Below, piece after piece: positions 54,206-62,877 of a stretch of DNA of 64,000 nucleotides. Source of the stretch: Bacteroidia bacterium. GTDB taxonomy: Bacteria > Bacteroidota > Bacteroidia > J057. A model generated the notes under the pieces. That model saw nothing but the letters and a program-made list of their open reading frames with translations. It was not told the DNA's origin and did not search any database. The stretch spans positions 1 to 64,000 of the forward strand of contig JAUIGE010000027.1 of the NCBI GenBank assembly GCA_030430205.1. Reading direction: 5' to 3'. The first letter of the stretch is position 1, and every line of letters starts with the position of its first letter. A program made the translations under genes and the position numbers.

Positions 54206-55385
54206 TATCTGAATGCAAGGTCCTGTGAACGGGACAGCGATCCGCAATCTCCAACAAACGCGCCTTTTGCGCATCATCCAAATCTCCTTCCAGCTCTATT
54301 TCCCTGTCAAAAATATCAATTTTTGAGCCTTTTTGATCGGAAGCCAGGCTGTCTTCCTTATAATCTTTGCTATGCGAAAGATGCACCCGTACTTCCCGCA
54401 AATCCCACTTTTTGCGGTCCGCATACATGCGCAAGGTCATAGAAGTACAAGCACCCAGCGCAGCAGTGAGATAGCCGTATGGCGATGGGCCTAAGTTCGT
54501 GCCGCCAACAGATTCAGGCTCATCGGCCAGGAAGGCATGAGGGCCTGCTTTTATTTCCGTCAAATATCCATCATCATCTGTCCGTACCACTACCTGTTTA
54601 TCGGTTTCCAATTGAGTGGGCTCAGGCAGATCAAGGTAACGAAGCGCCCAGGAGGCGATGATTTGCCCTACATATTGGGCATCCCTGGGGTGGGTCATCA
54701 GATGGTCTGCGCCATCAAGCGAAATAAAACTCTTTGGATGCATGGCAGCCTTGTAGATCATCTCAGCATTTTTTATCCCAACGACCTCATCCTGAGGCGA
54801 ATGCAATACAAGCAGTGCTTTTTTGAGTTTGCCGATATGATCGGTAGCAGTGGATCGAAGGTCTTCCAGAAATTGCTTTTTGAAATTAAATGCACGCCCT
54901 CCGATATTGATGCTGGCTTCGCCTTTCTCCTCTATTTCTTCCTTTCCCCCATCCAATAAATGGGTAACATGCACAGGCTCAGCTGGCGCGCCAATCGTGG
55001 CTACAGCCTTCACAGAGTCAATTTTGAGCCCTGCGAGCAGGACCGCAGCCCCACCGAGCGAGTGCCCCACCAGCAACTGGGGCGAATCATATTCCTTTGA
55101 CATAAAGTCCGCTGCGGCCATTAAGTCCTCGATATTGGAACTGAAATTGGTGTCGGCAAACTCGCCTTCGCTTTGGCCTAGCCCTGTGAAATCAAATCGA
55201 AAAACGGCCACTCCTTCCTGCGTGAGCGCCAGGCTGATGTTTTTTACCGCGTTAAAATCTTTGTTGCAGGTGAAGCAATGCGCAAAAATAGCACAGGCCC
55301 TGGGCTCCTGATCTACCGGCAAATCGAGACGAGCCGCAAGGTATTGGCCTTTCTTATTGAGAAATTTTATGCGAAGGCTTTTCAT
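54177..55385 (-). CDS. Alpha/beta hydrolase-OsmC fusion protein
   Basis: This 402-residue two-domain protein has an N-terminal alpha/beta hydrolase (about 1-255) with FAHCFTCNKDF, FDFTGLGQSEG and the nucleophile Ser109 in VGHSLGGAAVLLAG. The catalytic His is in DGADHLMTH. The C-terminal OsmC/Ohr domain (about 265-400) has the two redox cysteines in ALGACTSMTLRMYADRK and ADRCPVHRT. OsmC proteins reduce organic hydroperoxides using these thiols. The fusion is known in several bacterial groups; the linked substrate is unclear. Its start overlaps the moeA stop (ATGA), so it is coupled to the molybdenum cluster. Confidence 0.93.
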   Translation of the reverse strand: MKSLRIKFLNKKGQYLAARLDLPVDQEPRACAIFAHCFTCNKDFNAVKNISLALTQEGVAVFRFDFTGLGQSEGEFADTNFSSNIEDLMAAADFMSKEYDSPQLLVGHSLGGAAVLLAGLKIDSVKAVATIGAPAEPVHVTHLLDGGKEEIEEKGEASINIGGRAFNFKKQFLEDLRSTATDHIGKLKKALLVLHSPQDEVVGIKNAEMIYKAAMHPKSFISLDGADHLMTHPRDAQYVGQIIASWALRYLDLPEPTQLETDKQVVVRTDDDGYLTEIKAGPHAFLADEPESVGGTNLGPSPYGYLTAALGACTSMTLRMYADRKKWDLREVRVHLSHSKDYKEDSLASDQKGSKIDIFDREIELEGDLDDAQKARLLEIADRCPVHRTLHSDIKVNTQLKA

Positions 55386-56599
55386 ATATTCCTAAATTTT
55401 ATGACTTCAAATACGGCTCCTTGCGGGTAGACATCGCGCCCCTGGGGGAGTTCGACAAATGCATCGCAGTCCAGCAGATTGGCGAAATCGCCGGATCCAT
55501 GCCCCTGGATGGGATGGGCCATCAGGCGCCCATCTGCTGCCGTAAAGGTTTTTGCCTGCATAAAATAACTCAGGTCAGGGCGAAAAGAGACGCTTTCCGT
55601 TAGCATGGCATACACCGCTTTTGCAGGAGGAAGGCCCATGGATTCTTCGATCCACCTTTTCGCATAGCGATGAAAACACATAAAAGTAGAAACGGGATTT
55701 CCGGGTAAGGCAAAAACAACGGGCCCTCTTTCCTTGCTGCCAAACCATATAGGTTTGCCGGGCCGTTGCATCACCCGATGAAAGTGCTTTTCAACGCCGA
55801 GTTCTTCCAGGATTTGCGGCACATAGTCCGCTTTTCCCTTGGAAACGCCTCCACTCAAAATAAGCAAATCGCAGCTTTCAACCAGCATTTCGAGGGTATC
55901 CCGCATCTGTTGCAGGTTGTCCCTGAGGTGGTAGCGATTGGCTTTGATGCCCATTTCCGCCATTGCCTGCTGCAAGGCGTGTACATTGGACATGCGGATT
56001 TGGTGCGGAAGGGGCGTTTGCTCCACTTCTACCAACTCATCTCCTGTGGAGATGATGGCGGTTTTGGGAGGGCGGCAAACTTTGAGTTTGGCTTTGCCTA
56101 CCGTCGCAGCGACGGCGATTTCGGGAGGGCCGATTTTTCGGCCGGCTTTCATCAGGACTTCGCCTGCTTTTCTGTCCAGGCCTTGCTTATGGATATTCTG
56201 AAATACTTTTTCAGGAGAAACCGTCAGCCGCGCAAAGCGTTTGCCGTTTTCTTCCCCAAAATCCACATCCTCATAGCGAATCACGCAATCTGCGCCCTCC
56301 GGGCAAACAGCTCCGGTCATGATTTCGATACAGCCATTTTCTGCCTCTTTCAGCCGTTTTTGCGCTTCTCCCGCATGCTGAATGTCCTCCACCCAAAAGC
56401 GTGTTTCCAGGCTTTTCCAGGCATCAAAGCGAAAGGCAATGCCATCCATAGAGACGCGATCAAAAGGCGGAAAATCCCGATCAGCATGCACATCCTCGTA
56501 GAGGATACAGCCTCTGGATTCATTGAGCGGCAGCTCAACAAAGGGAAATTGCCTGATTCGTTGAGCAATAATTTCAGTTGCTTCCTGAACACTAATCAT
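55382..56599 (-). CDS. moeA: Molybdopterin molybdenumtransferase
   Basis: MoeA (405 residues) inserts molybdate into adenylated molybdopterin. Visible features are RDFPPFDRVSMDGIAFR at about 40-55 (the substrate loop), IMTGAVCPEGADCVIRYEDV, the domain III core AIISTGDELV and LILSGGVSKGKADYVPQIL (the MPT-binding region), and the FALPGNPVSTFMCFHRYAKR segment. Length fits the family. It shares a minus-strand operon with a SGNH-type lipid or glycan esterase before it (one base apart) and the OsmC fusion after it. Confidence 0.96.
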   Translation of the reverse strand: MISVQEATEIIAQRIRQFPFVELPLNESRGCILYEDVHADRDFPPFDRVSMDGIAFRFDAWKSLETRFWVEDIQHAGEAQKRLKEAENGCIEIMTGAVCPEGADCVIRYEDVDFGEENGKRFARLTVSPEKVFQNIHKQGLDRKAGEVLMKAGRKIGPPEIAVAATVGKAKLKVCRPPKTAIISTGDELVEVEQTPLPHQIRMSNVHALQQAMAEMGIKANRYHLRDNLQQMRDTLEMLVESCDLLILSGGVSKGKADYVPQILEELGVEKHFHRVMQRPGKPIWFGSKERGPVVFALPGNPVSTFMCFHRYAKRWIEESMGLPPAKAVYAMLTESVSFRPDLSYFMQAKTFTAADGRLMAHPIQGHGSGDFANLLDCDAFVELPQGRDVYPQGAVFEVIKFRNI

Positions 56600-56600
56600 A

Positions 56601-57605
56601 TTAAAAAAGATTTGCTTCTATATAGGTAATTAGCTTTTCCGAAAAAAGGAAATGCGCCAAAGCTGAGGGATGCGGATCATGTGGTAAAAAATTCATTCCA
56701 CATAGCTGGTCGTCTACAGCCAGGTCCACTGTCCTCAATCCCTGCTTTTCAAAAAAGTCCATAGCCCGCAAGCTAAAAACATTGTGATCCATACCCGCTA
56801 GCAGGAGAGAAATTTCTCTCTCGCTGCACCATCTTTGAATCTCCAGCATCAGGGCATAAGATATAATTCTTGTATCAATTAAACTGAATTCAAGCTCATC
56901 CCAGCTTTTCTCCATCGTATGTACCAAAGCAGATGTTTGCATCAAAGGCCAGGGTTCCCAATTGAGTTTTTTCCATCCCTGATACATTCTCCTCCTTCTC
57001 AGTCTGTGAAAAGGAACCTGTATTTCGCTTCCGCTGGCGAAGTCATTCTCCCTGAAAGTCAATGACTTACGCCAATGGCGAAGCAGGGCATTTCGTTCGT
57101 CATGAAAAGACGCATAGGCGAGGATCACCAGATCGGGCCTGCGACCTTTGGCATAGGCATGTTTCATGCGTTCAAACATTTGGGTGAGGCTGTAAGCGCT
57201 GACGCCATAGTTGCGAACTTCGCAATGCGGAAAATGGCGCTGCAAGCGCCAGGCAAAGGTCTGGCTATCGGCTACACCGTAGCCGTAAGCCAGCGAACAG
57301 CCATAGATATGCACTTCCCGGGAAGTGCTATCGGGCAGTTCATTGGAAGTCGCCCGAAGCGAATCCTCCGTATGCGTCGCACAAAACTGAATGCCTCCGG
57401 CAAGATGGAAGCAATACTTCCCGGGATTGAGCGAAAAGCCCATTTGGGGATGGAAACAGCCGTAATTGGCTGGCTCTACCCGGGTTTCTACCCGGGGCGA
57501 TTCATAGCCTTTTTCACCCAGAAGCCTCAGCATAGCTTCCATCAACAGGACAGCCAGCATCAATAGGATGAGGTTAAAAGTCAATATTTTTGCCCATTTT
57601 CGCAT
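56601..57605 (-). CDS. Membrane-anchored SGNH/GDSL-like hydrolase
   Basis: The ATG at 57605 gives MRKWAKILTFNLILLMLAVLL, an N-terminal TM anchor; an upstream start would run into the divergent moaC leader. The 334-residue protein has a GDSL-like block (IYGCSLAYGYGVADSQTF) with the nucleophile in the GCSLAYG loop, and a C-terminal DPHPSALAHFLFSEKL with the expected Asp-His pair. The family removes acyl or acetyl groups from glycans or lipids; the substrate is unknown. The Gly-Asp-Ser motif is altered to Gly-Cys-Ser. It begins an operon with moeA, one base before it. Confidence 0.78.
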   Translation of the reverse strand: MRKWAKILTFNLILLMLAVLLMEAMLRLLGEKGYESPRVETRVEPANYGCFHPQMGFSLNPGKYCFHLAGGIQFCATHTEDSLRATSNELPDSTSREVHIYGCSLAYGYGVADSQTFAWRLQRHFPHCEVRNYGVSAYSLTQMFERMKHAYAKGRRPDLVILAYASFHDERNALLRHWRKSLTFRENDFASGSEIQVPFHRLRRRRMYQGWKKLNWEPWPLMQTSALVHTMEKSWDELEFSLIDTRIISYALMLEIQRWCSEREISLLLAGMDHNVFSLRAMDFFEKQGLRTVDLAVDDQLCGMNFLPHDPHPSALAHFLFSEKLITYIEANLF

Positions 57606-57634
57606 GTAGTACAAATATCTAAGCAATCCCTTTC

Positions 57635-58114
57635 ATGAGCAAAACCTTTTCCCATCTGGATGAGCAGGATAACCCCAGCATGGTAGATGTCGCTGCCAAG
57701 CAAATCAGCCATCGGAAAGCCAGTGCGCAAAGCATCGTGACATTGCCTGCTGAGGTGATGGAGCATTTCGCAGATGGCGAAATCCAAACCAAAAAAGGCC
57801 CTGTCTTCCAGACAGCCATCATCGCAGGCACCATGGCTGCAAAGAAAACGCATGATTTGATTCCTTTATGTCATCCACTTGGCATAGAAGGCTGTAAATT
57901 TCAAATTTCTGTAAATGAGGCCCGGGAGGTGGTGATCCAATGCACCGTCAAAGTCACCGGCAAGACCGGTGTGGAAATGGAGGCGCTCACCGGCGCATCT
58001 ATCGCAGCGCTGACGATCTACGATATGTGCAAGGCTTTCAGCCATGAGATCGTCATTCGGGACACACGTTTGCTGGCAAAAAGTGGAGGGAAAAGCGATT
58101 TTGAGCACAAATAA
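57635..58114 (+). CDS. moaC: Cyclic pyranopterin monophosphate synthase MoaC
   Basis: MoaC (159 residues) rearranges the MoaA product to cPMP. Conserved regions are the KTFSHLDEQDNPSMVDV start, AAKKTHDLIPLCHPL with the active-site Lys and His, and TGVEMEALTGASIAALTIYD. Length and ends are normal. It is divergent from the SGNH hydrolase gene (29-base gap) and overlaps mobA by 14 bases. Confidence 0.96.
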   Translation: MSKTFSHLDEQDNPSMVDVAAKQISHRKASAQSIVTLPAEVMEHFADGEIQTKKGPVFQTAIIAGTMAAKKTHDLIPLCHPLGIEGCKFQISVNEAREVVIQCTVKVTGKTGVEMEALTGASIAALTIYDMCKAFSHEIVIRDTRLLAKSGGKSDFEHK

Positions 58115-58661
58115 GCTGAACGGACTGATCCTCGCCGGCGGCCAAAGCCGGCGGATGGGACGTGATAAGGCGATGATATCTTATCATGGAGTGCCGCAAT
58201 ATGCGTATTTGGCGGGGCTGTTGGAGGGCTTGGAGATAGAGGCCTATCTATCTCTTTGTAAAAAGCAACAAGAGGCCTGGCAGATAGATATGCCCCTGAT
58301 TTTAGATCAGGAAGATAATAAAGGCCCACTTATGGGCTTATATTCCGCATATCAGGCTCATCCTCAGGCAAGTTGGCTGGTAGTCGCATGTGACTTTGCC
58401 TTTTTACAAAAAGAGAGTCTATCCTGGCTCATCAACCACCAAAGTTCTTCTTGTGAAATTACGGCCTATATCTCGCCTTTTGATGAAAAAGCAGAGCCTT
58501 TATTGGCAATTTGGGCTCCAAATGCCTTATCAAAAATTGACAAAGCGCTAAAACAAGGAGCGTACTCTGCCAGAGAATTTATGGCAACATGTGAAGTGGA
58601 ATTGATTAAATCCCCTCATCCCGAGCAGTTAAGAAATGTGAATAGGATGGAAGATTTCTAG
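58101..58661 (+). CDS. mobA: Molybdenum cofactor guanylyltransferase MobA
   Basis: I put the start at a TTG (58101), inside the moaC end, because a GGAGG-type site (58085-58089) is at a suitable distance and the family motif LILAGGQSRRMGRDK then begins near residue 8; the only upstream ATG would add 19 residues overlapping moaC. The 186-residue protein attaches GMP to molybdopterin. DQEDNKGPLMGLYSA and WLVVACDFAFL (metal-binding Asp) follow. The C-terminus is shorter than in E. coli MobA but all core motifs are there. Confidence 0.9.
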   Translation: MSTNKLNGLILAGGQSRRMGRDKAMISYHGVPQYAYLAGLLEGLEIEAYLSLCKKQQEAWQIDMPLILDQEDNKGPLMGLYSAYQAHPQASWLVVACDFAFLQKESLSWLINHQSSSCEITAYISPFDEKAEPLLAIWAPNALSKIDKALKQGAYSAREFMATCEVELIKSPHPEQLRNVNRMEDF

Positions 58662-58729
58662 TAGTATTGTAACTTGAAAACAAATAGCTGAAGCGGATTC
58701 CGGGCCTGGCGGCTGCTCGTTCAAAATCC

Positions 58730-61495
58730 CTACAACTTATCCTTCAAATACTTCGCCGTATAACTCCCTTCCACCAGAAGCAATTCTTCAGGGCGGCCCT
58801 GAAATAGCAAACTGCCCCCTTTATCTCCCCCTTCAGGACCCAGATCAATGATCCAGTCCGCAGTCTTGATCACATCCAGGTTATGCTCAATAATCAGGAT
58901 GGTATTTCCGCGCTCTATCAACTCATTCATGGCCCGGAGCAGCTTCTTGATGTCATCAAAATGAAGGCCTGTGGTAGGTTCATCAAAGATGTACAGCGTG
59001 CCTTGCTTTCCGCCTGAGTTGGCGAGAAAAGAGGCCAGTTTCATCCGTTGGGCTTCGCCGCCTGATAGGGTACTGGTGCTTTGCCCCATCCGCAAATAGC
59101 CCAGGCCGACCCGCTCCAGTATGTCCAGTTTTTCCAGGATTTTCTTCTCCTTTGCGAAAAAGCCCTTTGCTTCGGAGATGGTCATATTGAGGACATCGTC
59201 TATGTTTTTGCCCTTGTACTGCACCTCCAGGATGTTGCGCTTGAATCGCTTTCCCCCACAGGATTCGCACAGCAACTTCACATCTGGCAGAAACTGCATT
59301 TCGACTACCGTATAGCCATCGCCTTTGCACTCATCGCACCTTCCGCCATCTACATTGAAGGAAAAATGCCCGGGCTTCAGGTTCTTGATATGGGACAAAG
59401 GTTGTTTGGCGTAAAGGTCTCGGATCAAGTCATAAGCCTTGATGTAGGTGACGGGATTGGATCGGGCAGAGCGTCCAATGGGGCGCTGGTCTACCATCTC
59501 TATGGCATGTACCAAATGCAAATCTCCTCCCAATTCTTTAGCAAACTTAATCCCATCTCCCTGTTGCTCTATATGGCGCTTCAGGGTGGGATAAAGGATT
59601 TGCTGAATCAAAGTGGTTTTCCCTGATCCGCTTACTCCCGTGACCACCGTAAGGGCATGGAGCGGGACGTCCACATTGATGCCTTTCAGGTTGTGCATAT
59701 AGGCCCCTGAAAGCTGAATGCGGCTATGAATCTTTCTTCTTTTTTCAGGAACGGCAATTTCATTCTTGCCAGACAGATAATCCCCTGTCAGGGTTGGGGT
59801 CTTGACCATTTCTTCAAAAGTCCCGTTGAAAACGACCTCTCCGCCGAGCTCGCCGGCTCCTGGCCCCAGGTCAATCAATTGATTGGCGTTGCGCATGATG
59901 GCCTCGTCGTGCTCGACGACGATGACGGTATTTCCCTGCTCGCGCAGGGATTTGAGGATGTCTATCAGGCGATCTGTATCGCGGGAGTGAAGGCCGATAC
60001 TGGGCTCGTCCAGTATGTACATGGAGCCTACCAATCCACTTCCGAGGGAAGTGGCCAGCCGAATGCGCTGCATTTCTCCGCCTGAAAGGCTGTTGATTTT
60101 GCGGTTGAGGGTCAGGTAGCTCACGCCTACTTTGTTCAGATAGCCGATCCGCGTGCGGATTTCATGAAGAAGCCTACGTGAAATTTGCGCTTCCCTTTCA
60201 TCCAACTGAAGGCCCTGGATGGTTGTTTCCATTTCATCCAGCTGCATAAAGAGAAAGTCCGAAAGGGTATAGCCAGCGATTTTGACATAGTTGGTGTCTT
60301 TTCGCAAGCGGCTGCCTTTGCATTCCGGGCAAGTCGTATATCCCCTATATCGGGCCAACATCACCCGGTACTGAATTTTGTGTGTTTTGGAAGCGATATA
60401 TTCAAAAAACTCATTGATGCCTTCTGCTCCGGGGATACCATCCCAAAGTTGATCTTTTTGCTTGCGGCTCAACTCGAAATAGGGCTTATGAATGGGAAAA
60501 TCTGCCGCTTCGGCATGGGCAATAAAAGCTTTTTGGTACTCACTCATCACTTCTCCCCTCCATGGAGCTACCCCTGCATCATAGACAGACTTTGTCTGGT
60601 CTGGTATGACCAATTGCTCATCTATCCCCAGCACCCGGCCAAAGCCTTCACACTTGGGACAGGCTCCAAAAGGATTGTTAAAGCTAAAAAAGTCAACCGA
60701 TGGTCTTTCGAACTGTATCCCATCAGCTTCAAATTTTTCAGAAAAACGCCTGACCTCCTCCTCGTTTATCTGGATAAGACATTCGCCAAGTCCTTCCTGA
60801 TAGGCTGTCTGTACACTGTCCCCCAGCCTGCTCCTCAAATTATTCCGGTCTGCCCTGGAGACAATATTTCTATCTACCAGGATAACAAAGTGCTCCTTTT
60901 CCGGAAGATCTTCCCGCAACAACTCCTCTTCAATATATCTTATTTCACCATTTTCCCATATCCGGCTAAAGCCTTTCTGAAGTGTCAATTCCAGTTCTGC
61001 ACGGTATCCTTTTGACCTAACTTTGATTTCTGTGAGGATGTGTACCTTTGTTTTCTCTTCGTGTTCCAAAATGAAATCAACGATGTCTGTGACGCTATCA
61101 AGCGTGACCAAGGTACCCGATTTGGGGGAGTAGGTTTTGCCTATCCGGGCAAACATTAGCTTGAGAAAATCGTAAATTTCAGTCGTTGTGCCAACGGTAG
61201 ACCTTGGGTTTGAGGTGTTTACCTTCTGCTGGATGGCCATAGCCGGAGAGATACCCTGAATGTAATCGACCTCTGGTTTTTCCATCCGCTCCAAAAACTG
61301 CCGCGCATAACTGCTGAGTGATTCCACGTAGCGACGTTGCCCCTCAGCATACAAAGTATCGAAGGCTAAAGATGACTTTCCTGAACCACTGACACCTGTA
61401 ATGACCACGAGCTTGTTTCTACCGATTTCTACCGATACATTCTTGAGATTATTGACTCTGGCGTTCTTAATATAAATACTGTTCGTACCTTTCAT
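58730..61495 (-). CDS. uvrA: Excinuclease ABC subunit A
   Basis: UvrA (921 residues) recognises bulky DNA lesions as the first step of nucleotide excision repair. It has two ABC ATPase modules: Walker [10 protein letters not shown] (34-42) and GVSGSGKTT (about 620), with the signature [12 protein letters not shown] and [12 protein letters not shown]. The first zinc finger is [10 protein letters not shown] and a later CPECKGSRL; the second is [11 protein letters not shown] to CESCGG. Length is close to family typical. Monocistronic, convergent with mobA, divergent from the sigma factor gene. Confidence 0.98.
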   Translation of the reverse strand: MKGTNSIYIKNARVNNLKNVSVEIGRNKLVVITGVSGSGKSSLAFDTLYAEGQRRYVESLSSYARQFLERMEKPEVDYIQGISPAMAIQQKVNTSNPRSTVGTTTEIYDFLKLMFARIGKTYSPKSGTLVTLDSVTDIVDFILEHEEKTKVHILTEIKVRSKGYRAELELTLQKGFSRIWENGEIRYIEEELLREDLPEKEHFVILVDRNIVSRADRNNLRSRLGDSVQTAYQEGLGECLIQINEEEVRRFSEKFEADGIQFERPSVDFFSFNNPFGACPKCEGFGRVLGIDEQLVIPDQTKSVYDAGVAPWRGEVMSEYQKAFIAHAEAADFPIHKPYFELSRKQKDQLWDGIPGAEGINEFFEYIASKTHKIQYRVMLARYRGYTTCPECKGSRLRKDTNYVKIAGYTLSDFLFMQLDEMETTIQGLQLDEREAQISRRLLHEIRTRIGYLNKVGVSYLTLNRKINSLSGGEMQRIRLATSLGSGLVGSMYILDEPSIGLHSRDTDRLIDILKSLREQGNTVIVVEHDEAIMRNANQLIDLGPGAGELGGEVVFNGTFEEMVKTPTLTGDYLSGKNEIAVPEKRRKIHSRIQLSGAYMHNLKGINVDVPLHALTVVTGVSGSGKTTLIQQILYPTLKRHIEQQGDGIKFAKELGGDLHLVHAIEMVDQRPIGRSARSNPVTYIKAYDLIRDLYAKQPLSHIKNLKPGHFSFNVDGGRCDECKGDGYTVVEMQFLPDVKLLCESCGGKRFKRNILEVQYKGKNIDDVLNMTISEAKGFFAKEKKILEKLDILERVGLGYLRMGQSTSTLSGGEAQRMKLASFLANSGGKQGTLYIFDEPTTGLHFDDIKKLLRAMNELIERGNTILIIEHNLDVIKTADWIIDLGPEGGDKGGSLLFQGRPEELLLVEGSYTAKYLKDKL

Positions 61496-61528
61496 GTAAC
61501 TGTTAGGGTATAAAAATTAACTGCTGAG

Positions 61529-61560
61529 TTTGGATAAGAATCCGTTCAAACTTATATTTG
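61529..61560 (+). promoter_or_regulatory. Promoter of the sigma/anti-sigma operon
   Basis: TTTG (61529-61532), 20-base spacer, TATATTTG (61553-61560): both boxes match the Bacteroidota housekeeping consensus. The leader would be about 140 bases and is AT-rich, with no clear hairpin. Confidence 0.75.
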
Positions 61561-61706
61561 TTAGCATTGTTTTACACAACATTCCTTTTGTACTGAGAAG
61601 CTAGTCAATTTTAATTTATTTTTTTCATTAAACCTCTCCGCCAAAGTTTATGATCAAAAATTTTACCTTTCTTAAAGATTACTAAACTGTTTTTTAAACA
61701 TCAGTC

Positions 61707-62315
61707 ATGGACAAGGCGCTAAACAAAACTCAAGACCGAGACCTGATTAAGGGTTTCATGAAAGGAAATGACCGTTGCTTCGAGGTTCTCCTTTCAAAGT
61801 ACAAAACTAAAGTTTTTACGACGATTTACCTCATTGTAAAAGATCGTTCTATCGCAGAAGATCTTTTCCAGGAAGTGATGATCAAAGTCGTAAGAATGAT
61901 CCGCTCTGGAAAGTACAACGAAGAGGGGAAATTTCTCCCCTGGGTAGTAAGAATTGCCCGTAACCTGGCAATTGACCACTTCCGCAAAGTGCAAAGGAAT
62001 CCCATCCAGCATGAAAGTGAAGATTATGATATTTTCAATACCATTCCTCGCTCGGAGGGAAGTGCTGAAGATAAAATAATAAGTGAAGAAAATACCCGTT
62101 ATATAAAGGAACTTATCCAGCAGCTGCCTGATAAACAACGAGAAGTACTTATCATGCGTAGTTATGCTGACCTGAGCTTCAAAGAGATTGCATCCCTAAC
62201 TGATGTTAGCATTAACACCGCCCTGGGTCGCATGCGTTATGCTTTGCTTAATCTCAAGAAACTAGCTCAGGAAAAATCGGTTCCTCAGAGCTATGAAAAC
62301 AAAGTTCAACGATAA
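61707..62315 (+). CDS. ECF-type RNA polymerase sigma factor
   Basis: This 202-residue sigma-70-family protein has region 2 (about 22-90; SKYKTKVFTTIYLIV, EDLFQEVMIKVVRM, WVVRIARNLAIDHFRK) and region 4 (about 135-190; QLPDKQREVLIMRSYADLS, KEIASLTDVSINTALGRM). Region 3 is missing, as in the ECF group. It probably controls an envelope or stress regulon. The stop overlaps the following gene by 23 bases, which is a putative anti-sigma partner. The promoter upstream is of the housekeeping type, not an autoregulatory ECF type. Confidence 0.93.
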   Translation: MDKALNKTQDRDLIKGFMKGNDRCFEVLLSKYKTKVFTTIYLIVKDRSIAEDLFQEVMIKVVRMIRSGKYNEEGKFLPWVVRIARNLAIDHFRKVQRNPIQHESEDYDIFNTIPRSEGSAEDKIISEENTRYIKELIQQLPDKQREVLIMRSYADLSFKEIASLTDVSINTALGRMRYALLNLKKLAQEKSVPQSYENKVQR

Positions 62316-62814
62316 TGACATTCTGCGCTTCCTCCACGACGAAATGCTGGAAGAGGAAAGTACGTTGTTTTTGGATGCGTTAACTGAAGATGAAAATCTT
62401 TGGGAACGTTACGAGTATTTCCAACTTACCACAGATCAGATCAATACACTTTCTTTTGAGCCGTCTGTTGCATCCGTACAGGCTGTCATGGAAGTTGTAA
62501 AAGAGGAAGGGAAAGCTAGTAAACGTAAATTCCGCATTCGGAAATTGACCAGCTCTCCCATAAGCGTAGGCCTTGCTGCCGCCTCTTTTCTGACATTATT
62601 TATGTTTGCCAGACTGGGAAATAATATCCAACAGGCTAAATCTCAGGAAGTGATGCTGGATTTTGAGCCTTTACCTGTTCCTACCCTCGTCCATGAGGTG
62701 AGAATTGAATCGCACCAGCAAACGGATATTAGCTGGAATGCACAGGACCTCAATCAAAAATTGGATCAAATCAAACAAAAAGCACAATCTTTGTCTGATG
62801 ATCCCCTACTTTAA
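62293..62814 (+). CDS. Putative anti-sigma factor, single-pass membrane protein
   Basis: This 173-residue protein overlaps the sigma gene. Its N-terminal cytoplasmic part (about 1-90; NDNDILRFLHDEMLEEE, FLDALTEDENLWERYEYF) resembles a small anti-sigma domain but lacks the zinc HxxxCxxC motif. It has one TM helix (about 96-113; VGLAAASFLTLFMFA) and a C-terminal periplasmic tail with a coiled-coil-like end (LNQKLDQIKQKAQSL). Its pairing with the sigma factor suggests control by membrane sequestration; this is inference. Confidence 0.72.
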   Translation: MKTKFNDNDILRFLHDEMLEEESTLFLDALTEDENLWERYEYFQLTTDQINTLSFEPSVASVQAVMEVVKEEGKASKRKFRIRKLTSSPISVGLAAASFLTLFMFARLGNNIQQAKSQEVMLDFEPLPVPTLVHEVRIESHQQTDISWNAQDLNQKLDQIKQKAQSLSDDPLL

Positions 62815-62835
62815 AAGATAGCTATTTTGAATATT

Positions 62836-62867
62836 AAAAGCTCACCCCATGGGGTGAGCTTTTTTTT
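62836..62867. terminator. Bidirectional terminator
   Basis: AAAAGCTCACCCC and GGGGTGAGCTTTT flank a 2-base centre: a perfect 13-bp stem with T tract on the plus side and A tract on the other. It serves the convergent sigma operon and ABC permease gene. Confidence 0.95.
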
Positions 62868-62877
62868 ATGGGAAGCC

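Noticed and set aside
55766-56629. 287-codon open frame opposite moeA
   Set aside because: Shadow of a conserved gene; amino-acid content is unlike neighbours.
60185-61015. 276-codon open frame opposite uvrA
   Set aside because: Antisense to UvrA, Phe/Cys-rich and without a domain.
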